NCBI GenBank assembly: GCA_022393335.1
Contig: JAJEKB010021013.1
Location: 1,183,812-1,247,811 of the forward strand
Length of the DNA stretch: 64,000 nucleotides
From: Macrotrachela quadricornifera
Taxonomy: Eukaryota; Rotifera; Eurotatoria; Philodinida; Philodinidae
Reading direction: 5' to 3'
In this document: in pieces, positions 9,917 through 23,916 of the stretch
Numbering within the stretch: the first letter of the stretch is position 1
Layout: each line of letters begins with the position of its first letter
Notes under the pieces: model-generated
Told to the model about the DNA's origin: nothing
What the model saw: only the letters and a program-made list of their open reading frames with translations
Database searches by the model: none
Program-made: the position numbers and the translations under genes

Positions 9917-12900
9917 AGAATTGGTAGAATCTTTTGTTTCTACTTTACGATATATTTCGATAGACTATTTGTTCTACAAAGTCATTTTTCATGTATTCAG
10001 AAAACCTATGGATATCTCGATCTGTCTGATACTAGATGAACCGAATATCTGAATACATTTTAGTACTTCTTTATCATTTTTTATATGCAGTTTTAGATGC
10101 CACTAATTTTGTCATTCTTACTACCGATGAGGAAAATACTTGAATTAAGTATTAATACCTTCAATCATTTATTTTTTATGTATTTCATTTAATTCGACTA
10201 GTTTCAACTCTTTTCTCGAATTGAACAAAATATTTGAATATAGTCTGGTGTAACGTTTTCATCGGTGATAAGTTTAATAATCATTTTAGAATTAAATGTT
10301 CTCTTTTTTTAATGGAAAATATATCTGAATAGGACCATTTCTGAAATCATTTTTTGTGCATGCGCATTCACTAAGAATAAAATTACCTGTGTCTTTTCTT
10401 AAAACATACTAAATACATGAAGGTATTTGTATTAGAATGATTCACTTGACACGCACCAAGAAAATATACCATCGACAAGGTTGGTCAATGATATTGTAAA
10501 ATACTAGAATAGAAAGTTTGTTCGAACTATTTCTCTGATATGTCTTTATCAATAATGTGATCGATCTCTTACTCTTCGTTTTGACTGGGAGAGAATTTTT
10601 GAATAGTTTCATGGTATGAAGGATACACCTATGACGAGTCTTTAATTTTGCAGTCGAATCTACATCCATGTTTCGAATTCAGCGAAATCTTTGAATAGTT
10701 TCATGATACGAATAATCCACCTATGATGAGTGATAATCTCACGGTCGAATCTACATTTATGTTTTTACCTTAGGGAAATCTTTGAATAGTTTCATGATTC
10801 GAATGATTCATCTATGATAAGTGCTTAATCTTGCGATCGAATCAACATCTATGGTTTGAACTCAGCAAAATTTTTGAATAGTTCCATGGTACAGATATTG
10901 CATTTGTGATGAGTGGCTAATCTTACGGTTAAATCTATAACTATGTTTCAAATTCATCACGATATTTTAATAGTTTCATAATAACAATATGCATTTGTGA
11001 TGAGTGACTAAGCTACGGTCGAGTCAACATCTATGTTTCGAACTCAACGTTATATTTCAATAGCTTCATAATACTAATATACATTTATCAAGAATGATTA
11101 ATCTTGTAGTCGAATCAGCATCTATATTTCGAATTCAACGCGATATTTCGATAGCTTTACGTTATTAATATGCATTTATTATAAGTGACTAATCTCGTAG
11201 TCGAATCAACATCTATGTTTCGAATTCAGCGAAATCTTTGAATAGTTTCAGGGTAGGAATGATGTATTTATGATGAGTAGCTAATGTTGAGAAGAATCTA
11301 CATCTATGTTTTGGAAATCAATACGATATTTCAATAGATTTGTAATATCAATATGCATTTGTCATGATTGATTATTTTTCCCGAACAAATCGATACCTAT
11401 ATTTCTAACTCAGCAAAACATCGGAATAGTTAGCTAACATTCCTATGGACTGTTCATTTTTCTTACATTCAATATGAGTGTTTTTAAATTTAGATCTTTT
11501 ATATGACAAGAGGAAGGTATTCTTATACCAATATTGTTTATCTTATTCACTTTTAGGTAATTTTTGATTGTAAAATTGATTGAAAAATATTTTTATTCGA
11601 AGTGAAGAACATATTTGAATTAGTATTTTGTTAGCATTCTTCTATTTTCATGTGTCTGTTGTTCGTTACATTAATTGTAAAGTTTAGTGTCAGTTTTGAT
11701 TAAACATTTGGATGCAACTTTGCTGTGAACAATTCATTGGTTTTGTATTCGTTGATCTTGTAATTAAGTTTAAATATTTGTTTTGATTTCAACAAGTTAT
11801 TTTAATAGTCTGTTAATAGGAATTGTTCATTTATTGTCTGTATGTCGATATTGTGATGAAATCGAATATTCTTCTTTAAAGTCAACTGAATATTCAAAAA
11901 AACTCAAATATAAATTATTCTCTTTTTATATTTTCAAACATTGTGTAAAAGATTCGTTTTTTTTGTAAAAAATCTGTTCCAAATATCTGAGAGTGTTATT
12001 ACTATGCATAAATCATTAACTATCTGTTTCTTGTTGAAATCATAGTCTGAAAATATTTTTTTTAGTTAAGCAGATTGATTGAACAGAACCATTGTTTGAA
12101 CTTTACATTTGTCGTGTTTTATTCAATTGTGTCATTGCATGCATATGTTTGTTTCATATTAACAAATATAGTTGAACAGATTCTTGGTATACGCTGTTCA
12201 TTTGCTGTATCTCGAACTATTCTTCAATCGAGAACTGTATTTGTTGACATTCAGTTGAATAATTGGATAGATTCTTAATATGAAATATTCATTTGTTGTG
12301 TCATGGTCTTTTCTTCAATTGAGAAGTGCGTTTATTGATATTCGATGAAATAAATGGACAAACCCTTCTTATAAACTATTTATTTATCATGCGTCTATTC
12401 TTCATTAAATCGAAGAAAGTCTTTGGTAGAATTCAAAAATGTAGTTAAACAGTACTTTAATATGAACTATTTATTTGGTATGCCTCAATCTACTCCTCAT
12501 TCGAGAGAAATTTTTGCTATAATTCAGAAGCATACTTGATTAGAATCTTCGTATAAATTATTCATCTGTCCTGATTCTATCTAATCTATAATTAAAAAAA
12601 GATCTTTGTTGAAAATCAGTGAAATGACTGAATAACCTCTTCGTATAAACTATTCATTTGTCATGCCTTGATCTACTTCTCCTATGAGAAAAGTCTTTAC
12701 TGTGATTCAGAAGCATAGTTGATTAGAATCTTGGTATAAGTTATTCATCTATTCTGTCTCGATATAATCTATAATTGAAAAATGTCTTTGTTGAAAATCA
12801 GTGAAACGGCTGAATAGCTTCTTGTTGTGGGCTGTTCATTTGGCATACTTCGATACACTCCTCATTCGAGAAAACGCTTTACTGTAATTCAGAATCATAG

Positions 12901-13660
12901 TTAGCTAGAATTTTGGTATGAGTTATTCATCTGTCCTGTTTCGACCTAATCTATAATTGAAAAAGGTCTTTGTTGAAATTCAGTAACGTGATTGAATAGC
13001 TCCTTGTTGTGGACTGTTCATTTGGTATGTGTCTGTCAATCGCTTCCTTGAAAATATACGTTGATGCTAGTTCAGCAAGATATTGAATATAAGATTTGTT
13101 TCTACTATTCACTTGTTATGTATTTATTGGTCTTGTACTCAAGTTCATATGGTTGTGTCTAATGTAAAGAAATGTTCGAACTCTTGTCAGGATCTATGCG
13201 TTAGTGGCGTTGTCTTTAATTTGCTATTGAATGTTACTATTATTACTTCGCAGACAGAGCAATATCTGTATAGATTCTTAGGTTACTAAATCCTTTTGTG
13301 ATCTATTCATTGCTTATATGATTAAACTTACATATTCGTTTCGAAGTCAGCAAAATATGTAAATAAGTTTAAATCATTATTAATTCATTTGGTCTATTTT
13401 ACATCATTTGATCGCATCTTTTCTTTACATTCCAAAGTATATTCGAATAAACGTCTCTCTCAAGGTATTCAATCTCCATGGATTGATGATTTATGACTAG
13501 TTCGATGTTTCTGTTACAGAGAAGCGGAGTATCTAAATACCTACTGCTCTGTACTCATCAGTTGTTATGTATCGATTTTGATGTCACTAGGTGGTAATCA
13601 TTGCTTCTAATCAAGGAAAGTATTGAGATGAAACCCTCATATGACTTATTCTTCTGACAT

Positions 13661-16331
13661 GTCTGCCAGATTCACAAGATACATACCATATCTGTTGAGT
13701 ACCGAACTTACAATTTTCGAATGAAATTTTGATCTCATTCAGTCATTTTTCGTACATTCGTCTTAAATCGATCAAGTCAACATATTTGCTCCGAAATCAA
13801 TAGAGCCGTTGAATGTAGTGTTGGTCTGTGCTTTTCATCAGTCATAGGATCAATATTACTCTTGAGAGTTTAATGTTCTGCTTCTTCAGCAACAACAATA
13901 TATGGACAAAGTCATGCATAAAACCATTCTTTGTACATTCATCCACCAATCATAACACTAACTGCGTATACTTGTGGAATCGAGCGAAATATTCGAAGAC
14001 GTCTTCCTTATACTGATTCCCTTGACATGTAGACAGTGGAATATGTCATCAATACGGTGATTGAGAATCCTGTGTAATATTGGAATAGAGAGTTTGTTCG
14101 AAATAATTGTTTACTATGTCACCATCAACAATGCCATCCATATGAATGGATGTTTAAGATGTAGCGAGATATTGAAATAGATTAGTAATATAAATAATTC
14201 ATTTGTCATCAGTTCGTTAATCTGGTAACTGTATCTGGATGTTCGTTTGGTCTCGGTTCAATAATCAAACAGGTTTTTGGTTTAGATAAGTCTTTTCTAA
14301 TGTAGTCATCGGTCAATAGAAAAAGATATGTATTTTCATTTCGAATGTAGCAAAACATACGCATATTTGCTTGATTTAAGTACGAAGTGTTCATTTTCCA
14401 AATTATCAGTATATGTGTCTCTAGATTCAGATGTTTTGTATGATCTAAGCAAGATATTTTAATACTCATATTGTCTGTCTTATTCAGTTACAAGCAATCT
14501 TCGACTGTACAATTGATTGTAAGGGTTTTTTCTCTCAAGTGAACGACATATTTGAGTGATTCTTTCTTTATTGTTATTCAGTTTTCGTATGTTCTTCGAT
14601 CGTGATAGTAGTTATAAATGGTAGTGTCAATCTCAGTTGAGTATTCAGATGTAAAATTAATAGGAATAATGTGTTGGCGATGTATTCATGGATGTTGTGA
14701 TTAAATTTGAGTCTTTGTTTGTAGTTGAAGGAGGTACGTAAATAGACAGTTGGTAGGATCTGTTTTTTTTTCGCGTATCCATCAATCATGTAAATGATTC
14801 AGTTTCTTACAAGAAGCTACTATAAAGTAGTTGAGAAAGGATGTCGTATGCACAATCCATTAGTCATGTGTTTATTGTTGCAATGACTGCTTTGAAATTT
14901 GTGTTTATTACAGAAGATATATTGAATAAGACATTTGTTTGAAGTAGTCATTTGCATTATCTTTGTGTATGATGAAACTAATTGCATGGGTTTGTTCTAA
15001 AGTGATCAGAAAAGTTGAATACATTCTTCGTATAAACTATTCATTTATCATACATTCGTCCATTATTCAAACGAAAGTAGTGTTTGTTATAATTGAATAG
15101 TATCGTGGAATATTTTCCTGTTATAAATTGTACATTTATTGTACATTCACTTATCATCATCTAATCAAAAACACTCCTTTTTAGAATTGAGAAAGCAGTT
15201 GAATAAGTTTTTGTTATGGCTTATTCCTTTGTTATACTGCGTCCATCATCCAAACGAGAACTATATTCGTTAAAATTGAACAGTATAGTGGAATAGCTTC
15301 TTAATATGAACTATTCATTTATTGTACATTCACTCATCATCTAATCGGAAACAGTCCTTCTTCGAATTGAGAAGAACAGTTGAATACGTTTCTGGTCCGA
15401 ATTATTCCTTCGTGATGCGTGCGTCCATGGTTTAAACGAGAAGTGTGTTCATTAAACTAGAATAGTATAGCGGAATGGTATCTTAATATAGGCTATACAC
15501 TTATTGTATATTCACACATCATCCAATCGAAAACGGTTCTTGTTAGAAGGGATGGATAAAGTTGAATAAGCTTTTCGTATGAATTATTCTTTTGTCGTAT
15601 GTATCTATCATTCAAATGAAAATAGCCTTTGTGAAGGTTCCGCCGAATAGTGAAACAGATTCATGTTAGAAACTAGCTATTTATCATGCATTTATAGGCC
15701 ATCTAGTGGAAAATATACTTTGTTTCGAGTTCTTTAAATTGCTGAAGAGAACTTTTGTTTGAAGTGTTTATTAGTAATTGGTTTAATAATCACATATTCC
15801 AACTTGTATCTCCGTCACGAAATCTACGAAGTATTTGTAAGGCTTGCTATAACTAATTCTTTTATAACGTTCTTTATGATAAGTTGTTATATTTTATTCT
15901 TATTGCTTCACTAACACACCAATATTCGAATAGATCATTCTTATATATATTTCTCATATGATATAGTTCTTCATTGTCTGCTCAAACACATATTCTAATG
16001 TCCAACTCAAGAAAATACTTGAATAAGTTCTTCCTATGAACACTTCTTATGCTGTGTTTCTTCTACTCATACAATGTCATCCAATCTTTTCCTAGAGTTT
16101 CGCACCTTTTTTGAATAGTCTTCAAATTCAACAATTCGTTTTCTATGAATTTATACATCACATAACTCACTTAATGCATCCGTCACAAATGAGTGAAATA
16201 TTTACATAGATTCCCTTAATTACTTGTCGTTTGATCCACATACTTTGAACACAACTAATCTCTAAGAATAACTATTATTACTCGAAGAAAGTATTCGAAT
16301 GAAACTCTAATACGATCTATTCATTTGATAT
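13661..16331 (+). repeat. Higher-order block 1 of the array
   Basis: Starts at GTCTGCCAGATTCACAAGA. Contains in order the landmarks TTCTGCTTCTTCAGCAAC (about 13.87 kb), TTATTCAGTTTTCGTATG (about 14.57 kb), four long local monomers with ATTCATTTATTGTACATTC (15.0-15.5 kb) and a TAGTTCTTCATTGTCTG segment (about 15.97 kb). Length about 2.67 kb. Confidence 0.7.
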
Positions 16332-18641
16332 GTCTGCCAGATTCACAAGACACACATCATATCTATCGACTGCCGAACCTACAATTTTTTATTACAGTTT
16401 TAATTTCATGTAGTCATTTCTCGTGCATTCATCTTAAATCGATCAAGTCAATATATTTGCTCCGAAACAGAAAGAGAGTATTTGAATGAAGTATTGGTGT
16501 GAGATGTTCATTAGTCATAGGATCAATATTACTCTTAAGAGTTCAATGTTCTGCTTCTTCGTTAACAACAATATCTGAACAGAGTCATGAACAAAGTCAT
16601 TCTCTGTACATGTACCCATCGTTCATAACTCTGTCTAAGTGGTTTTTTGGGAATTGAGTGAGATATTTGAAGATGTCCATCTTGCAGTGATTCACTTGAT
16701 ATGTGGACAGTGAAATATGACATCGATATGATGATTGAGATTCGTGCGTAATACTGGGATAGAGAGTTTGTTCCAGATATTTGTTTACTATTTTTCCATC
16801 AACAATGTCATCGATATTAGCACTTATTTGAGATGTGAGTAAATATTGAAATAGATTGGTACTATGAATGATTCATTTGTCATCAGTTTATTGGCTTGGT
16901 AATTTAGTCTAGATGTTTGTCTGGACTCGATATAACACTCGAACGGGTTCTTGCTTTAGATAAGTCTTTTCTGATGTAGTCATCAGTTGACAGAAAAAGA
17001 TATTTATCTTTATTTTTAACGCAACAAAACATCTGCATAGTTGCTTGACAGATATATCAAATATTCATTTTCCATATCATCAGTATATGTGTCTCTAGAT
17101 TCGCATGCTTTGAATGATCTGAGCAAGATATTTCAATATTCATATTGTCTGTCATGTTCAGTTTCAAGCAATTTTCGATTGTATGATTGATTGTAAAGTT
17201 TTTCTTTTCAAGTGAGCAACATATTTGAGTGATTCTTTCTTTAATGTAATTCCGTTTTCGTATGTTCTTCGATCGTGATAGTAGTTATAAATGGTAGTGT
17301 CAATCTCAGTTGAGTATTCAGATGCAAAATTAGTAGGAATAATATGTTGGCAATGTATTCATGGATGTTGTGATTAAATTTGAGTCTATGTTTGGGGTTC
17401 AATAAGGTATGTAAATAGACAGTTGGTGTGGAATATTTACTTCTCGAATGTACGTCAAAGTTGTAACTGAACGTGATATAGTTCTTCGATGTGAACAAAG
17501 TATTTGAACACTTTTTTAGGATTTGTTCTTTTTTTGTATCTTTATCAATTATATAAATGATTCAGTTTCTTACAAAAACCTAGTCTAAAGTAGTTGAGGA
17601 AGGTTGTCGTATGCACAATCCATTCATTGTGTGTTTATTATTGTGATAATTGCTCTGAAATTTATGTTTATTACAGGAAATATATTGAATAAGACATTTG
17701 TTAGAAGCAGTCATTTGCATCATCTTTGTGTATAATGAAACTAATCGCATGGGTTTATTCTGAAGTGATTAGAGAAGTTGAACAGATTCTTGTTATAAAC
17801 GATTCATTTAAAATGTGTTCATTCATTATTGTAACGAAAGTGATGATTGCTAAAACTGAACAGTATCGTGGAATGATTTATTGGTGGTACGGATTATTCT
17901 TGTGTTATGCGTACGTCCATCACTCCAACGAAGACAGTCTCTGTGAATATTCAGCCGAATATTTGAACCGATTCATGTTAGGAACTACCTTTTTATCATG
18001 CATCTATAGGCCATCTAGTCAAAAGTATACTCTGCTTCGAGTTCGTTAAATTACTGAAAAGAACATTTGTTTGAGTGTTCACTAGTAGTTCATTTAACGA
18101 TCATATATTCCAAATCGTATCTCGGTTGGGAATTCTACGAAGTATTTGTAACGCTTGCTACAATCCATTCTTCTCTAACGTTTTTTATGATAAGCTGCTA
18201 CATTTATCTTTGTTACTTCTCAGATACATCAATACTCAAATAGTTCCTTGCTATAAGTATTTCACATATAATATAGTTCTTCATCATCTAATCATACTGA
18301 CATTCTCATGTCCAACTCAAGATAATAATTAAATAAGTTCTTGCTATAAACACTTCTTGTACTGTGTTTCTTCGACTCATACAATGTCATCCGATCTTTT
18401 TTTTTCATTTCACACCATTTTTGAATAGTCTTCAAATCCACTAACTCATTTTCTATGAGTTTATACATCACATAACTCACTTAATGTATCTGTCACAGAT
18501 GAGTGAAATATTTACATAGACTCTGCTGCTAACCTATCATTTGATATATATACTTTGAACACAACTAATCTTTGAGAATAACTACTATCACTCGAACAAA
18601 GTATTCAAATGAAACTTTAATATGATCTTTCCATATGATTT
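16332..18641 (+). repeat. Higher-order block 2 of the array
   Basis: Same landmark order as block 1 (about 16.55, 17.24 and 18.27 kb). About 2.31 kb long, shorter because it has lost several of the TGTACATTC monomers. An 85-codon minus-strand open frame at 17241-17498 matches a 71-codon one in block 1 (14574-14789); this is expected from recent duplication and is not evidence of coding. Confidence 0.7.
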
Positions 18642-21045
18642 GTCTGTCATATTCATAAGATATACATTATATCTGTTGAATATAGAACTTACAATTTTTG
18701 ATTAGAGTTTTAATTTCATTTAGTCATTTCTCTTGCATTTCTCTTAAAATGATCAAGTCAACATATTTGCTCCGAAACAGAAAGAGAGTATTTGAATGAA
18801 GTAATGGTGTGGGATGTTCATCTGCCATAGGATCAATATTACTCCTAACAATTCATTGTTCTACTTTTTCAGCAACATCAATATGTGGACAAAGTCGTGC
18901 ATAAAACCATTATTTGTACATGCAACCACCATTCGTAGCACTATTTATGTGTATTTTTTGTGGAATCCATCGAGATATTTGAAGATATCTTCGTCATAAT
19001 GATTCATTTGACATGTAGACAATGGAATATGTCATTGATGGGATGATTGAGAATTCTTTGTAATATTAGAATAGAGATATTGTCCGAAGTATTTATTTCC
19101 TGTGTCTGCATCAAAAATCTCGCCCATGTGAATGGTTATCTAAGGTGCAGCGAGATATTGAAATAGATTGGTAATATGAATGATTCATTTATGATCAGTT
19201 CGTTGATCCCATGATTGAATGTAGATATTTGTTTGGTCTCAGTAGTATATTGGAATGGATTCTTAATCTAGATAAATCTTTTCTGATGTAGTCATTGATC
19301 GATTGAAAAGATATGCATCTCTATTTCGAATGTCGCTAAACACCTGCACAGTTACGTGACGTAGATATGTAATATTCGCCTAACGTTCATTCAGCATGCG
19401 TATTGTTGTTTTAGGTGTTTTTTCATAATGTGAACAAGATATATGAATACTCATATTGTCTGTCATATTTGGTTTCAAACTATCTCCGATTGTATGATTG
19501 ATTGTAAGGGTTTTCTATTCAAGTGAGCAACATATTTGAGTGATTCTTTGCTTATTGTTATTCAGTTTTCGTGTGTTCTTCGATTGTCACAGTAATTGTA
19601 AATGGTAATGTCAATTACAGTTGAATATTTAGATGAAAAATTAGTAGAATTAATGTGTTGGCGATGTATTCATGGATGTTGTGATTAAATTTGATTCTAT
19701 GTTTGTAATTGAAGAAGGTATGTAAATAGACAGTTGGTAGGATCTGTTTTTTTTTCGCGTATTCATCAATCATGTAAATGATTCAGCTTCTTACAAGAAG
19801 CTACTATAAAATAGTTGAGGAAGGTCGTCATATGCACATTTCATTGATTATATGTTTATTGTTGAAATAACTATCTTGAAAGTTATCTTTGCTGAAAGGC
19901 ATATATTGAATAAGATATTTGTTTGAAGTAGACATTTATGTCATGTTGGAATGTGATGGGACCAATTGCATGTGTTTATTCTAAAGTGATCAGAAAATCT
20001 GAATAAATTCATAGTATGAACTTTCCATTTGTCATATGGCTCTTCATTATTGAACCAATAAAGGTCTGTGTTGGTATATGATGAAATACTGGAATTAATC
20101 GTTTCTAGAAACCATTCAGTAGTTATGCAACCGCCTATTAGACAATCAAAAGTATTCTTTATAAAGGTTGAATAAAGTACCTGAATAGTTTCTTTCTGTG
20201 AATTATTCATTTTTCCTGTATCTGTATATCAATCATTAGAAAAAAGTCTTTGTTGATGTTCGATAAAATAGTTGCATAGATTAATAATATGAAACGTTCA
20301 TTTGTCGTGCGTCTCTCCATGGTTGAATCAAAGTGTGGCTTTTCTCGACATGCAGGAAATTAACTGAACACATTCTTGTTATGAACTAGTCATTTATCAT
20401 GCATCTGAGTATCGTTCACTTGAAAATATACTTCCCTTCAAGTATAGTAAAGCATTGAATACAGTGTTTGTTTGCATTATCCATCTGTAATGGGTCTATC
20501 CTGAAAATGTTCAACTTCATATCTGCACTGAGTATTCAACAAAGTATTTGAACACTTTTCCGCCCCTATTCATCTGTGACATTTTCTTTGATATGTTAGT
20601 CTATCTTAACTCTTATTACTCCAGAGACATATCAATACTTAAATAGGTCCTTGCTATAAGTATTTCTCATGTGATATAGTTCTTCATCATCTAATCATAC
20701 TGACATCCTCATGTCCAACTCAAGAGAGTAATTAAATAAGTTTGTGACATAAACAGTTCTTATGCTGTGTTTCTTCGACTCATACAATATCATCCAAATC
20801 TTTTCTTTAGATTTTATACATTTTCTGAATAGTCTTCAAATCTGACAATTCATTTTCTATGAATTCATACATTACATGATTCACTTAATGTATCTATCAC
20901 AAATGAGTGAAATATTTACATAGATTATCTTACTTACTTATCATTTGATGCATATACTTTGAACACATCTCATCTCTAACAATAACTACTATCACTCGAA
21001 GAAAATATTGGAATGAAATTCTCCTACAATCTATTCATCTGACAC
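18642..21045 (+). repeat. Higher-order block 3 of the array
   Basis: Landmarks at about 18.86, 19.55 and 20.68 kb; about 2.40 kb long. A plus-strand frame at 18814-18999 is shared with block 4 (21200-21406) and partly with block 1 (13828-14016), but is broken in blocks 2 and 5. Confidence 0.7.
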
Positions 21046-23916
21046 GTCTGCTATATTCAAAAGACATACATCATATCTATTGAGTGTAGTACTCACAATT
21101 TTTGATAAGGGTCTTAATTACATTTAGTCATTTTTCGTGCATTCATCTTAAATCGATCAGGTCAACATATTTGCTCTGAAAAAGAGAGAGAATATTTGAA
21201 TGAAGTATTGGTGTGAGATGTTCATCAGCCATAGGATCAATATTATTCCTGAGAGTTCATTGTTCTGCTTCTTCAGGAACATCAATATGTGGACAAAGTC
21301 GTGCATAAAACCATTATTTGTACATGCAACCACCATTCGTAGCACTATTTATGTGTATTTTTTGTGGAATCCATCGAGATATTCGAAGATGTCTTTCTTG
21401 CAGTGATTCACTTGGTATGTAGACAATGAAATATGTCGTCGGTGTGATGATTGAGAATCCTGTATAATATTGGAATAAAGAGTTTGTTCGAGATGTATGT
21501 TTACCATGTTTGCATCTACAATATCATCCGTGTTAGTACTTGTTTCAGACGCAGCGAGATATTGAAATAGATTGATATTACGGATGATTCATTTATAACC
21601 AGTTCGTTGATTTGATGATTGAATCTGGATGTTTATTTGAACTTGGTACAATATTCGGATGGATTCTTTATTTAGATAAATCTTTTTTTATGTAATCATC
21701 AATTGATTGAAAAGATATGCATCTGCATTTCGAATACAACAAAACATCTACATAGTTTCTTGGTGCACGTCTGAAGTATTCATTTTCAGGTCGTCACTAT
21801 ATGTATCTCTACGTGAGATGTTTTGTATGATTTTGATACAATAATCGAAGGGATTCTTGGTTTAGATGAGCCTCTTTTGATGTAGTTATCGATCGACTGA
21901 AAAAATATATATCTGCATTTCTAATGCCACAAAATATCTGCATAGTCGCTTGAAAAAGATATGAAGTGTTCATTTTCGATATCATCAATGTGTGCGCCTA
22001 GTTTCAGATCTTTTGAATGATCTTAGGAAGATATTTCAATATTTATATTGTCTGTCATATTCAGCATCAAGTAATTTTCGATTATATGATTGATTGTACA
22101 GGGTATCTTCTCAAGCGGACAATATATTTGAGTGATTCTTTGCTTATTGTTATTCAGTTTTCGTCTGTTCTTCGATTGTCACAGTAAATGTAAATGGTAA
22201 TGTCAATTACAGTTGAGTATTTAGATGTCAGATTAGTAGGGATAATGGTTTGGTGATATATTCATGGATGTTGGGATTAAATTTGAATTTTTATTTGTAG
22301 TTCAATAAGGTATGTAAATAAACAGTTGGTGTAGAATATTTACTTCTCGAATGAATATCAAAGTTGTAATTGAACGTGATGTAGTCCTTCGATGAGAACA
22401 AAGTATTTGAACACTTTTTTAGGATTTGTTCTTTTTTTGCATCTTTATCAGTCATGTATAGAATGCAGCTTCTTAGAAGAAGTTACTTGAAAGAAATTGA
22501 GGAAGGTCGTCGTTTGGATATTTCATTGATGATGTGTCAACTGTTGAAATAACTGTTCAGAAATTTGTCTTTACTGGAACACATAAGTTGAAAAGGACAT
22601 TTGTTTGGAGTCGACATTTGCATCATCGTCGTGTACGATAAAGCCAATTACATGTATTTTTTTTGTAGTGATTAGAAAAGCTGAATAGGTTGTTGCTATA
22701 AGCTCTTCATTTGTCATATGTCTCTCCATTGTTCCAACAACTATAGTCTTTGTTAAAATTCAGTAAATTAGTTGAATAGATTCTTGCTAATATGAATTAG
22801 TCATTTATCATGCGTGTGTGTATCATTGAATCAGAAACACTTTCTGTTGAGATTCAATAACATAATAGCATAAATTGTTACTAATAAGAACTAATAATTT
22901 ATGATGCGTTTGTATATTATTGAACTAAAAGCAATCTTTGGTGTGAATCAACAAGATAGTTGAATACATTTTTGGTATTGTAAACTACCCATTTATAATG
23001 CATCTGTGTGATATTCAACCAAAAGCAATCTTTGGTGTGGTTCAATAAGATAGTTGCATGGATTCTTGGTATGAACTATCTATTTATCATGCATCTGTGT
23101 ATCACTGGATGAAATGTAATCAATGTTGAGGTTGAATAGGATAGTTGAATACATTATTCGTATGAACTGGCCATTTATCACGCGTGGATGTATTATTCAA
23201 TCAAAGGGAGCCTTGTTCTGATTCAATAAGATAGTTGCATAGATTCTTGTTATGAACTAGCCGTTTATCATGTATCTACCTGTCATTCACTTGAGAATAT
23301 GCTTCCTTTCGAGTTTGGTAAAGCATTGAATACAATGATTGTTTGCACTATCCATTTGTGATGGATCTGGCTAGCGTATGTTAAACTTCCTGTTTCTATT
23401 GCAAATTCAACAAAATATATGAACATTTGTGAAATCCCATTCAAGTACGATGTTTTCTTTAATAAGTTATTCTATCTTTGCTCTTATTACTTAACAGACA
23501 CACCAATACTCAAACAGATCCTTGCTATATATATTTCTCATATGATATAGTTCTTCATCATCTAATCAAATCCTCATCCTCATGTCGAACTTAAGACAAT
23601 AATTAAATAAGTTCTTGCTATGAACACTTCTTCTACTGTGTTTCTTCGACTCATACAATGTCATCCGATCTTTTCTTTACATTTCACACAGTTTTTGAAT
23701 AGTCTTCAAATCCACTAACTCATTTTCTATGAGTTCATACATCACATAACTCACTTAATGTATCTGTCACAAAATGAGTGAAATATTTACATAGATTCTG
23801 TTGCTTAGTTGTCATTTGATGCATATACTTTGAACACAACTAATCTCTAAGAATAACTACTATCACTCGAAGAAAGTATTCGAATGAAACTCTAATACAA
23901 TCTATTCATTTGATAT
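21046..23916 (+). repeat. Higher-order block 4 of the array, with local expansion
   Basis: Landmarks at about 21.26, 22.14 and 23.55 kb; about 2.87 kb long. It has an internal duplication of about 185 bp near 21.65-22.0 kb (two copies of the AAAAGATATGCATCTGCATTTC segment) and an extra run of 'CAATCAAAAGCAGTCTTTG'-type monomers at 22.7-23.25 kb. Confidence 0.7.

Noticed and set aside
13828..21406. Open frames repeated in array blocks 1, 3 and 4 (plus strand), and 14574/17241 (minus)
   Set aside because: They are shared because the blocks are duplicates; the frames are broken in other blocks and have no start context or motif.
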